Of a stretch of 5,792 bases of DNA, positions 1 through 5,162 are shown in pieces. The stretch is from the NCBI GenBank assembly GCA_021300125.1, contig JAJTHX010000320.1:1-5792 (forward strand), written 5' to 3'. Under the pieces are notes generated by a model. The model saw nothing but the letters and a program-made list of their open reading frames with translations, searched no databases and was not told where the DNA came from. The stretch's first letter is position 1, and every line of letters begins with the position of its first letter. Source of the stretch: Betaproteobacteria bacterium (GTDB lineage Bacteria; Pseudomonadota; Gammaproteobacteria; Burkholderiales; SG8-41). The position numbers were made by a program, and so were the translations under genes.

Positions 1-72
1 GAGGGGGCTGCGACTCGGACCGGCATGAATGCGGTAACCGCAGCAGTACTGCGCCGGCTTCAGCAGCTCTGA
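1..72 (+). CDS. C-terminal end of an unidentified upstream gene (partial)
   Basis: The first frame is open from the window edge for 23 codons and ends in TGA at 70-72. The visible tail ends in a helix-like stretch (MNAVTAAVLRRLQQL). It stops 5 bp before the proposed start of the next gene, which is the spacing expected for co-transcribed, possibly translationally coupled genes. Too little protein is visible to name a family. The third frame is also open here, but its translation is rich in Cys, Ser and His and looks non-coding, so I prefer the first frame. Confidence 0.4.
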   Translation, partial: EGAATRTGMNAVTAAVLRRLQQL

Positions 73-77
73 CGCCT

Positions 78-1664
78 TTGAGTAACCAAGAACAAGCGCA
101 ACAACTATTTTTCGCGGCGCTCGCGGCGCAGAACGCCGGCCGTCTGGCAAAGGCAGAGCAGCTGTATCGCGAAGCGCTGGCGTTGGCCCCCGGCCGCCCC
201 AGCCTCCTGAACAATCTGGCCAGTGTGCTGCGCGATCTGTCCCGCCACGAAGAAGCGCTAAATATGAGTGCGGCACTGGTCCTGGCCGCCCCGGGTGATG
301 CACAGTCCTGGATCACCCGCGCCAGCATCTACACCGCACTAGGGGATTCGCTCTCCGCGGCCAGTGATCTGCTGCAGGCTACGCGTCTCGATCCGGAGAA
401 TGCAGCGCTGCAATTGTTGCTCGGCACAACCCTGCTTGAGGGCGGCCAGCCCGGACAGGCCATCCGCTGCCTGCGTCAGGTCTTCTCCGCCCAACCCGGG
501 GATCCACAAGCCGCTTGCCAGCTTGCAAATGCCCTGCTCCGGGCTTTTCAGCCCGATGAGGCCATCCACTGCTGCGACAAGGCCCTGGCTCTGGATCCGC
601 GGCACGCAGACGCTTGGCTGAATCGCGCCAACGCGCTGCTTCAGCTGGGCCGGTACGATGAGGCCCTGCACGGATACTCGAATGTGCAACAACTGGCGCC
701 CGGGAGTCCCCGGGCCTGGTGGAACGAATCGCTGCTACGCCTGCTCCTTGGGGACCTGGAACGAGGCTGGAAACTCTACGAATACGGCTGGGCCACCGGA
801 CAGCGGGGCATGCAGAGGCCTCGGTTTACGGCACCAGCCTGGGATGGGCGGCCGTTGGAAGGCGATCTGCTGGTGTGGGCTGAACAGGGCATCGGCGACC
901 AGATCCTGTTCGGCACCATGCTCGAGGAACTGCGGCCGCTGGCACGGCAGGTCATCGTCGCGGCAGCGCCGCGGCTGCTGCCGCTGCTTCAACGCTCGCT
1001 GCCGGGCTTGCGCTTCGTCTCCGGCGAGGCCGTCGACCCGCAGCTGCCGGTGGCTGCGCAGGCGGCAATGGGAGATCTGGGCGGCTTCCTGCGCGGCAGC
1101 GCCGATCGTTTCCCGCAACGCGCGGGCTATCTGCGCGCCGATGCTGCGCGTGCCGCTGCGCTGCGCGCACGCCTGCTGCCCGCAGACCAGCGCCTGCTGG
1201 TGGGACTGTCCTGGCGTAGCCGAAACGATCACTTCGGCGCACTGAAAAGCCTCGATCCCGGTCAACTGGCACCGCTACTTGCACTGCCAGGCATCACTGC
1301 GGTCGACCTGCAATACGGCGACACCGCGGCCGAACGCGCCATGCTGCAGCAGAAGCACGGCATCACGCTGCAGCACTGCGATGACATCGACAACTTCAAC
1401 GATCTCGACGGACTGGCGGCGCTGATCGAAGCCTGCGACGTGGTGGTGTCGGTCAGCAACACCACGGTGCATCTGGCCGGCGCCCTCGGCAAACCGACGC
1501 TGGTGCTGCTGCCTTTTGCGCTGGGTCGCATCTGGTACTGGCATCAGCATGGCGAGCGCAGCCTGTGGTATCCGAGTTGCCGCCTGCTGCGCCAGCCGCA
1601 GCCCGGAGACTGGGCATCCCCGGTGGCACAAGCCCTCGCGGAAATAAATAAATTATTGAATTAA
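78..1664 (+). CDS. TPR-repeat protein with C-terminal GT-B-like glycosyltransferase domain
   Basis: This 528-residue protein has two parts. Residues about 11-214 form six consecutive 34-residue TPR repeats, with typical endings such as EALALAPG, ALALDPRH and VQQLAPGS; these are helical scaffolds for protein-protein contact. After a linker (GWKLYEYGW, 230-238) comes a domain resembling the glycosyltransferase 9/41-like part of many bacterial TPR proteins. Its marks are WAEQGIGDQILFGTML (267-282), GLSWRSRND (376-384) and the probable nucleotide-sugar site NTTVHLAGALGKPTLVLLPF (461-480). There is no signal peptide or membrane segment, so it is probably cytoplasmic. By family it may glycosylate a protein or surface polymer, but donor and acceptor cannot be read here. 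The start is a TTG 5 bp after the upstream stop, with no clear Shine-Dalgarno. The frame stays open to the window edge, so a start further upstream is possible. The domain call is firm; the biological role is unknown. Confidence 0.85.
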   Translation: MSNQEQAQQLFFAALAAQNAGRLAKAEQLYREALALAPGRPSLLNNLASVLRDLSRHEEALNMSAALVLAAPGDAQSWITRASIYTALGDSLSAASDLLQATRLDPENAALQLLLGTTLLEGGQPGQAIRCLRQVFSAQPGDPQAACQLANALLRAFQPDEAIHCCDKALALDPRHADAWLNRANALLQLGRYDEALHGYSNVQQLAPGSPRAWWNESLLRLLLGDLERGWKLYEYGWATGQRGMQRPRFTAPAWDGRPLEGDLLVWAEQGIGDQILFGTMLEELRPLARQVIVAAAPRLLPLLQRSLPGLRFVSGEAVDPQLPVAAQAAMGDLGGFLRGSADRFPQRAGYLRADAARAAALRARLLPADQRLLVGLSWRSRNDHFGALKSLDPGQLAPLLALPGITAVDLQYGDTAAERAMLQQKHGITLQHCDDIDNFNDLDGLAALIEACDVVVSVSNTTVHLAGALGKPTLVLLPFALGRIWYWHQHGERSLWYPSCRLLRQPQPGDWASPVAQALAEINKLLN

Positions 1665-1677
1665 ATCAATTACTTAT
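1641..1677. other. AT-rich convergent gene junction
   Basis: Only 4 of 37 bases are G or C, in sharp contrast to the GC-rich flanks. The stretch holds the last codons and TAA (1662-1664) of the TPR gene, a 9-bp spacer, and the TAA of phoR (complement of 1674-1676). A weak inverted repeat, ATTGA (1655-1659) and TCAAT (1666-1670), lies over the junction. It has no GC-rich stem, so I do not call it an intrinsic terminator. T-runs are available to both strands, so transcripts may end here in both directions, but that is inference. Confidence 0.5.
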
Positions 1678-2996
1678 GACGCCGTCTTGAGCGCGGCCGC
1701 GCTACCGGCCACGACCCGCGAAGCGGGAAAGACGACGCTGAAACAACTGCCGCGGCCCGGTTCGCTCTGGATTTCGAGCTTTGCGGCATGCCGGTTGAGG
1801 ACATGCTTGACGATGGCCAGTCCGAGCCCGGTACCCCCGGTCTCTCGCGACCGGCCGCGATCAACGCGGTAACAACGCTCGGTCAGCCGCGGCAGGTGCT
1901 GGGCCTCGATACCGATGCCGGAATCCTTCACCGAGAACACCGCAGCGCCGTCCGCGGCCGATTTCCAGGTCAGGCGCACTTCACCCTTTTCCGGTGTGTA
2001 GCGGATCGCGTTGCTGACCAGATTGCCGAAGGCGCTGCGCAGTTCATCCTCGGCACCGTTGATCCAGGCGGCACTTTCCAGCACCAGCGTCACCCTGTGG
2101 CGGCCGGCGGACAGTGCAAGCGCATCGTGGTAGAGCGCCCGTACCACGTCGGGCACATTCACCGGCTCCTCGCGCGCCGGATTGGCCTCGGACTCCAGCC
2201 GCGACAGGGTCAGCAGATCCTCCACCAGCATCTGCATGCGTTTTGCCTGGTCACTCATCAGCGGCAATGAGCGGCGCAGCAGCGCCGGATCGGGCGACTC
2301 GATATCGGAAAGTGTTTCCAGAAAACCGCCGATCACGGTCAGCGGCGTGCGCAGCTCGTGCGAGACGTTGGCGACAAAATCTCGGCGCATGGTTTCCACG
2401 CGCTCGCGGTCGGTGACATCGCGGCTGATGATCAGCTTGCGGTTTTCCTCATAGGGCACGATCAGCACCGACAGCACCATGTCTGCGTGCGGGCTGCGCA
2501 GGGTCAGCGGCTCACGGTAACCGCCAAGCAGTGCCTCCGCGAACTGCGGCTGGCGCACCAGATAAGTGATCTGCTGGCCGGCATCGCGCCGGGCACCGAG
2601 CCCGAAATGCTGCTCCGCCCGGGCATTGCACCACTCGATACGATTCTCGCGGTCAAGCACCACCAGGCCATCGGGCATCGCCATGCCGGCGCGGCGGAAT
2701 TCATGCAGTGTCGCCGTCAGCCTCGAAGCGCTGCGCTGCTGGCGGCGCAGCACATGGTAGAAATCGGCGAACAGGTCTTCCCAGAGGCCGCTGCCCTGGG
2801 GCAGCGCCTCGGGGCGCGGATCGGCAATCCAGCGGCTCAGCCTTGCGATGTGGCGCAGGTGATGGATCAGCAGCCACAGCAGGCCGAGACCGACCACCAC
2901 CAGACCGGCCTTGGGGCCCGACAGCAGCGCGCTGACGCCGCCCAGCACGGCCAGCAGCAGCAGCCTGAACGCCAACCAGCGCCAGACCGGACTCAC
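1674..2996 (-). CDS. phoR: PhoR, phosphate-regulon sensor histidine kinase
   Basis: This is the membrane histidine kinase that phosphorylates PhoB when phosphate is low and helps dephosphorylate it when phosphate is ample. It has 440 residues, close to the usual PhoR length. Two hydrophobic segments (about 7-25 and 29-46) are joined by a very short loop, so there is no periplasmic sensor domain, as is normal for PhoR, which senses through the Pst transporter and PhoU. A PAS-like region follows (about 97-195; MPDGLVVLDRENRIEWCN). The H-box SHELRTPL (212-219) carries phosphoacceptor His213. The ATPase domain has the N-box FGNLVSNAIRYTP (323-335), G1 DSGIGI (358-363) and G2 GGTGLGLAI (387-395). 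The start is GTG at 2996 with only a weak AGG upstream; no other standard start lies in frame between it and the phoB stop. The gap to phoB is 26 bp, so the two are almost surely co-transcribed. No pst or phoU gene is in view. Confidence 0.95.
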   Translation of the reverse strand: MSPVWRWLAFRLLLLAVLGGVSALLSGPKAGLVVVGLGLLWLLIHHLRHIARLSRWIADPRPEALPQGSGLWEDLFADFYHVLRRQQRSASRLTATLHEFRRAGMAMPDGLVVLDRENRIEWCNARAEQHFGLGARRDAGQQITYLVRQPQFAEALLGGYREPLTLRSPHADMVLSVLIVPYEENRKLIISRDVTDRERVETMRRDFVANVSHELRTPLTVIGGFLETLSDIESPDPALLRRSLPLMSDQAKRMQMLVEDLLTLSRLESEANPAREEPVNVPDVVRALYHDALALSAGRHRVTLVLESAAWINGAEDELRSAFGNLVSNAIRYTPEKGEVRLTWKSAADGAAVFSVKDSGIGIEAQHLPRLTERCYRVDRGRSRETGGTGLGLAIVKHVLNRHAAKLEIQSEPGRGSCFSVVFPASRVVAGSAAALKTAS

Positions 2997-3022
2997 CGCT
3001 GTGCCTGCGCCGGATTCATGGT

Positions 3023-3715
3023 TCAGCCTGCCGTCGCCGAAAAGCGGTAACCGGAGCTGCGCACGGTCTGCACCAGGCCATCATGCCCGGTAGGCTCCAG
3101 CGCCTTGCGCAGGCGACGGATGTGCACATCCACCGTGCGCTCCTCGACGAACACATGGTCGCCCCAGACATGGTCGAGCAGCTGCACCCGGGTGTACACC
3201 CGCTCGGGGTGGGTCATGAAAAAGTGCAGCAGGCGGAATTCGGTCGGCCCCAGGGTCAGCGCATGGCCGTTGCCGCTGACGCGATGGCTGCCCGGATCGA
3301 GCTGCAAGCCGGCCACCTCGACTAGGTCGTCGGTGGCCTGGGGCGAACGCCGGCGCAGCACGGCCTTGACCCGGGCATTGAGCTCGCGCGGCGAAAAAGG
3401 CTTGGTGATGTAATCGTCAGCACCGGTTTCAAGACCGGCGAGCTTGTCCTGCTCCTCCGCGCGCGCGGTGAGCATGATCAGCGGCACATCATGGGTGCGC
3501 TTGTCGCCGCGCAGGCGGCGCGCGAATTCGACCCCGTTGATGCCGGGCAGCATCCAGTCGAGCACGATCAGGTCCGGCAATTCCTCGCGCACCATCTGCA
3601 GCGCCTGTTCGGCCGATTCGGCGCGCAGTGCGCGATGGCCTGCGAGCTCGAGGTTGCAGGCCACCAGCTCCTGGATCGCCGGCTCGTCCTCGACCACCAG
3701 AATCGTTGCTGCCAT
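3023..3715 (-). CDS. phoB: PhoB, phosphate-regulon response regulator
   Basis: This is an OmpR/PhoB-class transcription factor, phosphorylated by PhoR, that activates phosphate-starvation genes at Pho boxes. From the start chosen it has 230 residues; E. coli PhoB has 229. The receiver domain (1-122) keeps the key residues at E. coli numbering: E9 and D10 (metal site), D53 (phosphoacceptor, LDWMLPG), T83 (MLTAR) and K105 (TKPFSP). The winged-helix domain (about 130-228) has [20 protein letters not shown] (184-203) as recognition region and ends [10 protein letters not shown] (216-225), both very close to PhoB. An in-frame ATG lies four codons upstream at 3727. I prefer 3715 because GGAG sits 6 nt before it and because [11 protein letters not shown] aligns with the family N-terminus. 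It is the first gene of the phoB-phoR unit and lies behind a Pho box, which suggests positive autoregulation. Confidence 0.96.
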   Translation of the reverse strand: MAATILVVEDEPAIQELVACNLELAGHRALRAESAEQALQMVREELPDLIVLDWMLPGINGVEFARRLRGDKRTHDVPLIMLTARAEEQDKLAGLETGADDYITKPFSPRELNARVKAVLRRRSPQATDDLVEVAGLQLDPGSHRVSGNGHALTLGPTEFRLLHFFMTHPERVYTRVQLLDHVWGDHVFVEERTVDVHIRRLRKALEPTGHDGLVQTVRSSGYRFSATAG

Positions 3716-3721
3716 GCCAAG

Positions 3722-3725
3722 CTCC
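3722..3725 (-). promoter_or_regulatory. Shine-Dalgarno of phoB (decides the start)
   Basis: On the minus strand GGAG is followed by the six bases CTTGGC and then the ATG at 3715-3713. This is ideal spacing. The alternative ATG at 3727 overlaps this element, so the shorter protein is favoured. Confidence 0.75.
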
Positions 3726-3750
3726 ATGGGGTGAATGTTGACCCCTGAAT

Positions 3751-3756
3751 ATTATG
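3751..3756 (-). promoter_or_regulatory. Predicted -10 element of the phoB promoter
   Basis: The minus strand reads CATAAT (5 of 6 to TATAAT), 8 bp downstream of the Pho box. TAATAT, shifted by 2 bp (3754-3749), would give a 10-bp gap. PhoB-activated promoters have a Pho box in place of a good -35, about 10 bp before the -10, and that is the arrangement here. The start of transcription would fall near 3744-3742, giving a leader of about 27-30 nt. Confidence 0.5.
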
Positions 3757-3764
3757 AACCGGAT

Positions 3765-3782
3765 GTGACAGGGGTATGACAT
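3765..3782 (-). promoter_or_regulatory. Pho box (PhoB binding site) upstream of phoB
   Basis: The minus strand reads ATGTCATACCCCTGTCAC. This fits the PhoB site of two 7-bp direct repeats of CTGTCAT separated by 4 bp (11-bp period). The first half matches at 6 of 7 positions (ATGTCAT). The second (CTGTCAC) also matches at 6 of 7, and its final C is commonly accepted. The intervening ACCC is less AT-rich than the usual spacer. The site faces phoB and ends 8-10 bp before its -10 element. No third repeat is seen upstream. Confidence 0.8.
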
Positions 3783-3824
3783 GGTTGCGAATCCGCAAGC
3801 CAAGCCCTTAATAATGCTAAAGTT

Positions 3825-3853
3825 TTTTCATCCTCGCGGGGCTCGGTTATGAT
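3825..3853 (+). promoter_or_regulatory. Predicted sigma70 promoter for the DUF971-ubiE unit
   Basis: TTTTCA (3825-3830, 4 of 6 to TTGACA) and TATGAT (3848-3853, 5 of 6 to TATAAT) are separated by 17 bp. The predicted transcription start is near 3860, leaving a leader of about 32 nt. A second, weaker candidate lies upstream: TTGCGA (3785-3790), 18 bp, TAATAA (3809-3814). The call rests on motif match and position only. Confidence 0.5.
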
Positions 3854-3866
3854 GCGGCCTCGCATC
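3851..3866 (+). repeat. Inverted repeat over the predicted DUF971 transcription start
   Basis: GATGCG (3851-3856) and CGCATC (3861-3866) are perfect inverted arms around GCCT. The repeat begins inside the -10 element and spans the predicted start of transcription, where a repressor operator could sit. If the upstream promoter is used, the arms would instead form a 6-bp hairpin in the mRNA leader. It has no T-tract after it, so it is not a terminator. CATCCTC also occurs twice, at 3829-3835 and 3863-3869. Function is unknown. Confidence 0.4.
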
Positions 3867-3891
3867 CTCCCCCCAGCACCGCAACAACACC

Positions 3892-4266
3892 ATGGCCGGT
3901 CTCAGCAAAAACATTCCACTGCCCACCGAAATCACCCTGCACCAGTCCTCGAAAGTGCTTGAAGTGTCGTTCGCCGACGGCAAGACTTTCAAGCTGCCCT
4001 GCGAATTCCTGCGCGTGTATTCGCCCTCGGCCGAAGTGCGCGGCCACGGCCCCGGCCAGGAAACCCTGCAGACCGGCAAAAAGGAAGTCGGCATCCTCGC
4101 CGTCGAGCCGGTCGGCCAGTACGCGGTGCAGTTCAAGTTTTCCGACGGCCATGACACCGGCATCTACTCCTGGGACCTGCTCTACGAATACGGCCAGAAC
4201 CAGGACCGGATGTGGCAGGATTATCTGAAGCGTCTGCAGGAAGCGGGCGCCAGCCGCGACGCCTGA
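3892..4266 (+). CDS. DUF971 family protein (GBBH-like N-terminal domain)
   Basis: This small 124-residue protein is made almost entirely of one DUF971 domain, the fold also found at the N-terminus of gamma-butyrobetaine hydroxylase. Hallmarks are [17 protein letters not shown] (37-53) and [19 protein letters not shown] (83-101). It has no signal peptide or membrane segment, so it is probably cytoplasmic. In eukaryotic hydroxylases this domain binds zinc, but the function of the free-standing bacterial form is not settled. It lies 37 bp upstream of ubiE in the same direction, an association frequent in beta- and gammaproteobacteria, which hints at a link to quinone metabolism but does not prove it. 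The ATG at 3892 is clear from the family N-terminus. The 20 bases before it are rich in A and C with no Shine-Dalgarno, so initiation probably depends on an unstructured leader. Confidence 0.9.
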   Translation: MAGLSKNIPLPTEITLHQSSKVLEVSFADGKTFKLPCEFLRVYSPSAEVRGHGPGQETLQTGKKEVGILAVEPVGQYAVQFKFSDGHDTGIYSWDLLYEYGQNQDRMWQDYLKRLQEAGASRDA

Positions 4267-4280
4267 GCGGTCGGGTATCC

Positions 4281-4285
4281 GGAGG
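4281..4285 (+). promoter_or_regulatory. Distant GGAGG before ubiE
   Basis: GGAGG is the only strong Shine-Dalgarno-like sequence before ubiE, but it is 18 nt from the ATG, well beyond the usual 5-9 nt. No in-frame ATG, GTG or TTG lies closer to it. It may act at a distance or may be fortuitous. Confidence 0.35.
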
Positions 4286-4303
4286 CCACGCCTTCACCAC
4301 AAC

Positions 4304-5035
4304 ATGAAAACCACCGATTTCGGTTTCAGCAAGGTCCCCGAGGACGAAAAGGCGCGCAAGGTCGCCGAAGTCTTCGACTCGGTTGCATCGCGCTACGACC
4401 TGATGAACGACCTGATGTCGGCGGGCCTGCACCGGCTGTGGAAACGCTTCGCCGTCGCGCAAAGCCTGGTGCGCCCGGGTGAACGCGTGCTCGATGTCGC
4501 CGGCGGCACCGGCGACCTGACGCGGCTGTTCGCCGAGCGCACTGGCCCGCGCGGCCAGGTCGTGATCACCGACATCAACGGGCCGATGCTGCGTCGCGGC
4601 CGCGACCGCCTGATTGACAGCGGCCTGGTGGTACCGGCAGTGCAGTGTGACGCCGAGAAACTGCCCTTCCCCGACGAGCATTTCGACTGCGTCTGTGTTG
4701 CGTTCGGCCTGCGCAACATGACCCACAAGGACGGCGCGCTGGCAGAAATGCGCCGCGTGCTGCGCGCTGGCGGCCGCCTGCTGGTGCTCGAATTCTCGCG
4801 CGTGTGGCAGCCACTGGCCCCGCTCTACGACGCCTACTCCTTCCAGGTGTTGCCGCGGCTGGGCCAGCTGATCGCCAACGACGCCGACAGCTACCGCTAT
4901 CTTGCCGAATCCATCCGCATGCACCCCGACCAGCCCACGCTGAAAGCGATGATGGAAGGCGCCGGACTGGAACGGGTCGAATTTTTCAATCTCGCCGCGG
5001 GCGTGGTTGCCCTGCACCGCGGCTTCCGTTTCTGA
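4304..5035 (+). CDS. ubiE: UbiE, ubiquinone/menaquinone C-methyltransferase
   Basis: This SAM-dependent class I methyltransferase C-methylates 2-polyprenyl-6-methoxy-1,4-benzoquinol in ubiquinone synthesis, and demethylmenaquinol in organisms that make menaquinone. It has 243 residues (E. coli 251). The N-terminal family signature is [18 protein letters not shown] (31-48). SAM-binding motif I is [10 protein letters not shown] (62-71), with acidic D90 at the end of the second strand (VITDIN). The later motif [10 protein letters not shown] (134-143) and the second signature [15 protein letters not shown] (151-165) are intact. The C-terminal half includes [19 protein letters not shown] (192-210) and ends [11 protein letters not shown], as in E. 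coli. The ATG at 4304 fits the family N-terminus ([13 protein letters not shown]), although the nearest GGAGG is unusually far away. It is a soluble enzyme, expected to work with a membrane-associated Ubi complex. It is probably co-transcribed with the DUF971 gene 37 bp upstream. Confidence 0.97.
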   Translation: MKTTDFGFSKVPEDEKARKVAEVFDSVASRYDLMNDLMSAGLHRLWKRFAVAQSLVRPGERVLDVAGGTGDLTRLFAERTGPRGQVVITDINGPMLRRGRDRLIDSGLVVPAVQCDAEKLPFPDEHFDCVCVAFGLRNMTHKDGALAEMRRVLRAGGRLLVLEFSRVWQPLAPLYDAYSFQVLPRLGQLIANDADSYRYLAESIRMHPDQPTLKAMMEGAGLERVEFFNLAAGVVALHRGFRF

Positions 5036-5078
5036 AGCACGCCACCCGGGCCGAATCGCATGACAGTACTAGCCATAC

Positions 5079-5095
5079 CATTACTGTTTGTAATG
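5079..5095. repeat. 17-bp palindrome upstream of the Tim44-like gene promoter
   Basis: CATTAC (5079-5084) and GTAATG (5090-5095) are perfect inverted arms around TGTTT. The centre at 5087 is about 41 bp before the transcription start predicted from the TATAAT at 5116, the place where many activators sit. It has no T-tract and an AT-rich stem, so it does not look like a ubiE terminator. The binding protein is unknown; it does not match the CRP or FNR consensus. Confidence 0.45.
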
Positions 5096-5115
5096 AAGCA
5101 CACGGGAGCGAAACC

Positions 5116-5121
5116 TATAAT
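5116..5121 (+). promoter_or_regulatory. Predicted -10 element for the Tim44-like gene
   Basis: A perfect TATAAT lies in the 127-bp gap after ubiE, 41 bp before the GTG start. Transcription would begin near 5128. No good -35 lies at 16-18 bp (TGAAGC, ATGAAG or AATGAA), and TTGTAA (5088-5093) is too far at 22 bp. The promoter may therefore need an activator, or may be weak. Confidence 0.5.
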
Positions 5122-5151
5122 GCTGTTGTCAAAGCTGCATCCATAAATACG

Positions 5152-5156
5152 AGGAG
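5152..5156 (+). promoter_or_regulatory. Shine-Dalgarno of the Tim44-like gene
   Basis: AGGAG is followed by a 6-nt spacer (AACCCT) and then GTG at 5163. It is the strongest ribosome site in the window and fixes the GTG as the start. Confidence 0.85.
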
Positions 5157-5162
5157 AACCCT

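Noticed and set aside
2358..3050. Plus-strand open frame (230 codons) opposite phoR
   Set aside because: It lies wholly against the conserved kinase gene, has a low-complexity Gln/Ala/His composition and crosses the phoB-phoR boundary.
3716..3727. phoB start at the ATG four codons upstream
   Set aside because: That ATG overlaps the GGAG serving the ATG at 3715, and the extra residues MELG are not part of the family N-terminus.
3728..3745. GGGGT/ACCCC inverted repeat in the phoB leader
   Set aside because: It has a 5-bp stem and 8-nt loop, partly upstream of or at the predicted transcription start. Too short to claim as a regulator in GC-rich DNA.
4133..5017. Long minus-strand open frame (294 codons) opposite DUF971 and ubiE
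   Set aside because: It is a mirror of ubiE codon bias in GC-rich DNA. The translation is rich in His, Gln, Ala and Arg without any known motif, and ubiE on the other strand is certain.
5079..5095. Palindrome considered as the ubiE terminator
   Set aside because: The stem is only 6 bp and AT-rich, with no run of T after it; its position relative to the TATAAT fits an operator better.
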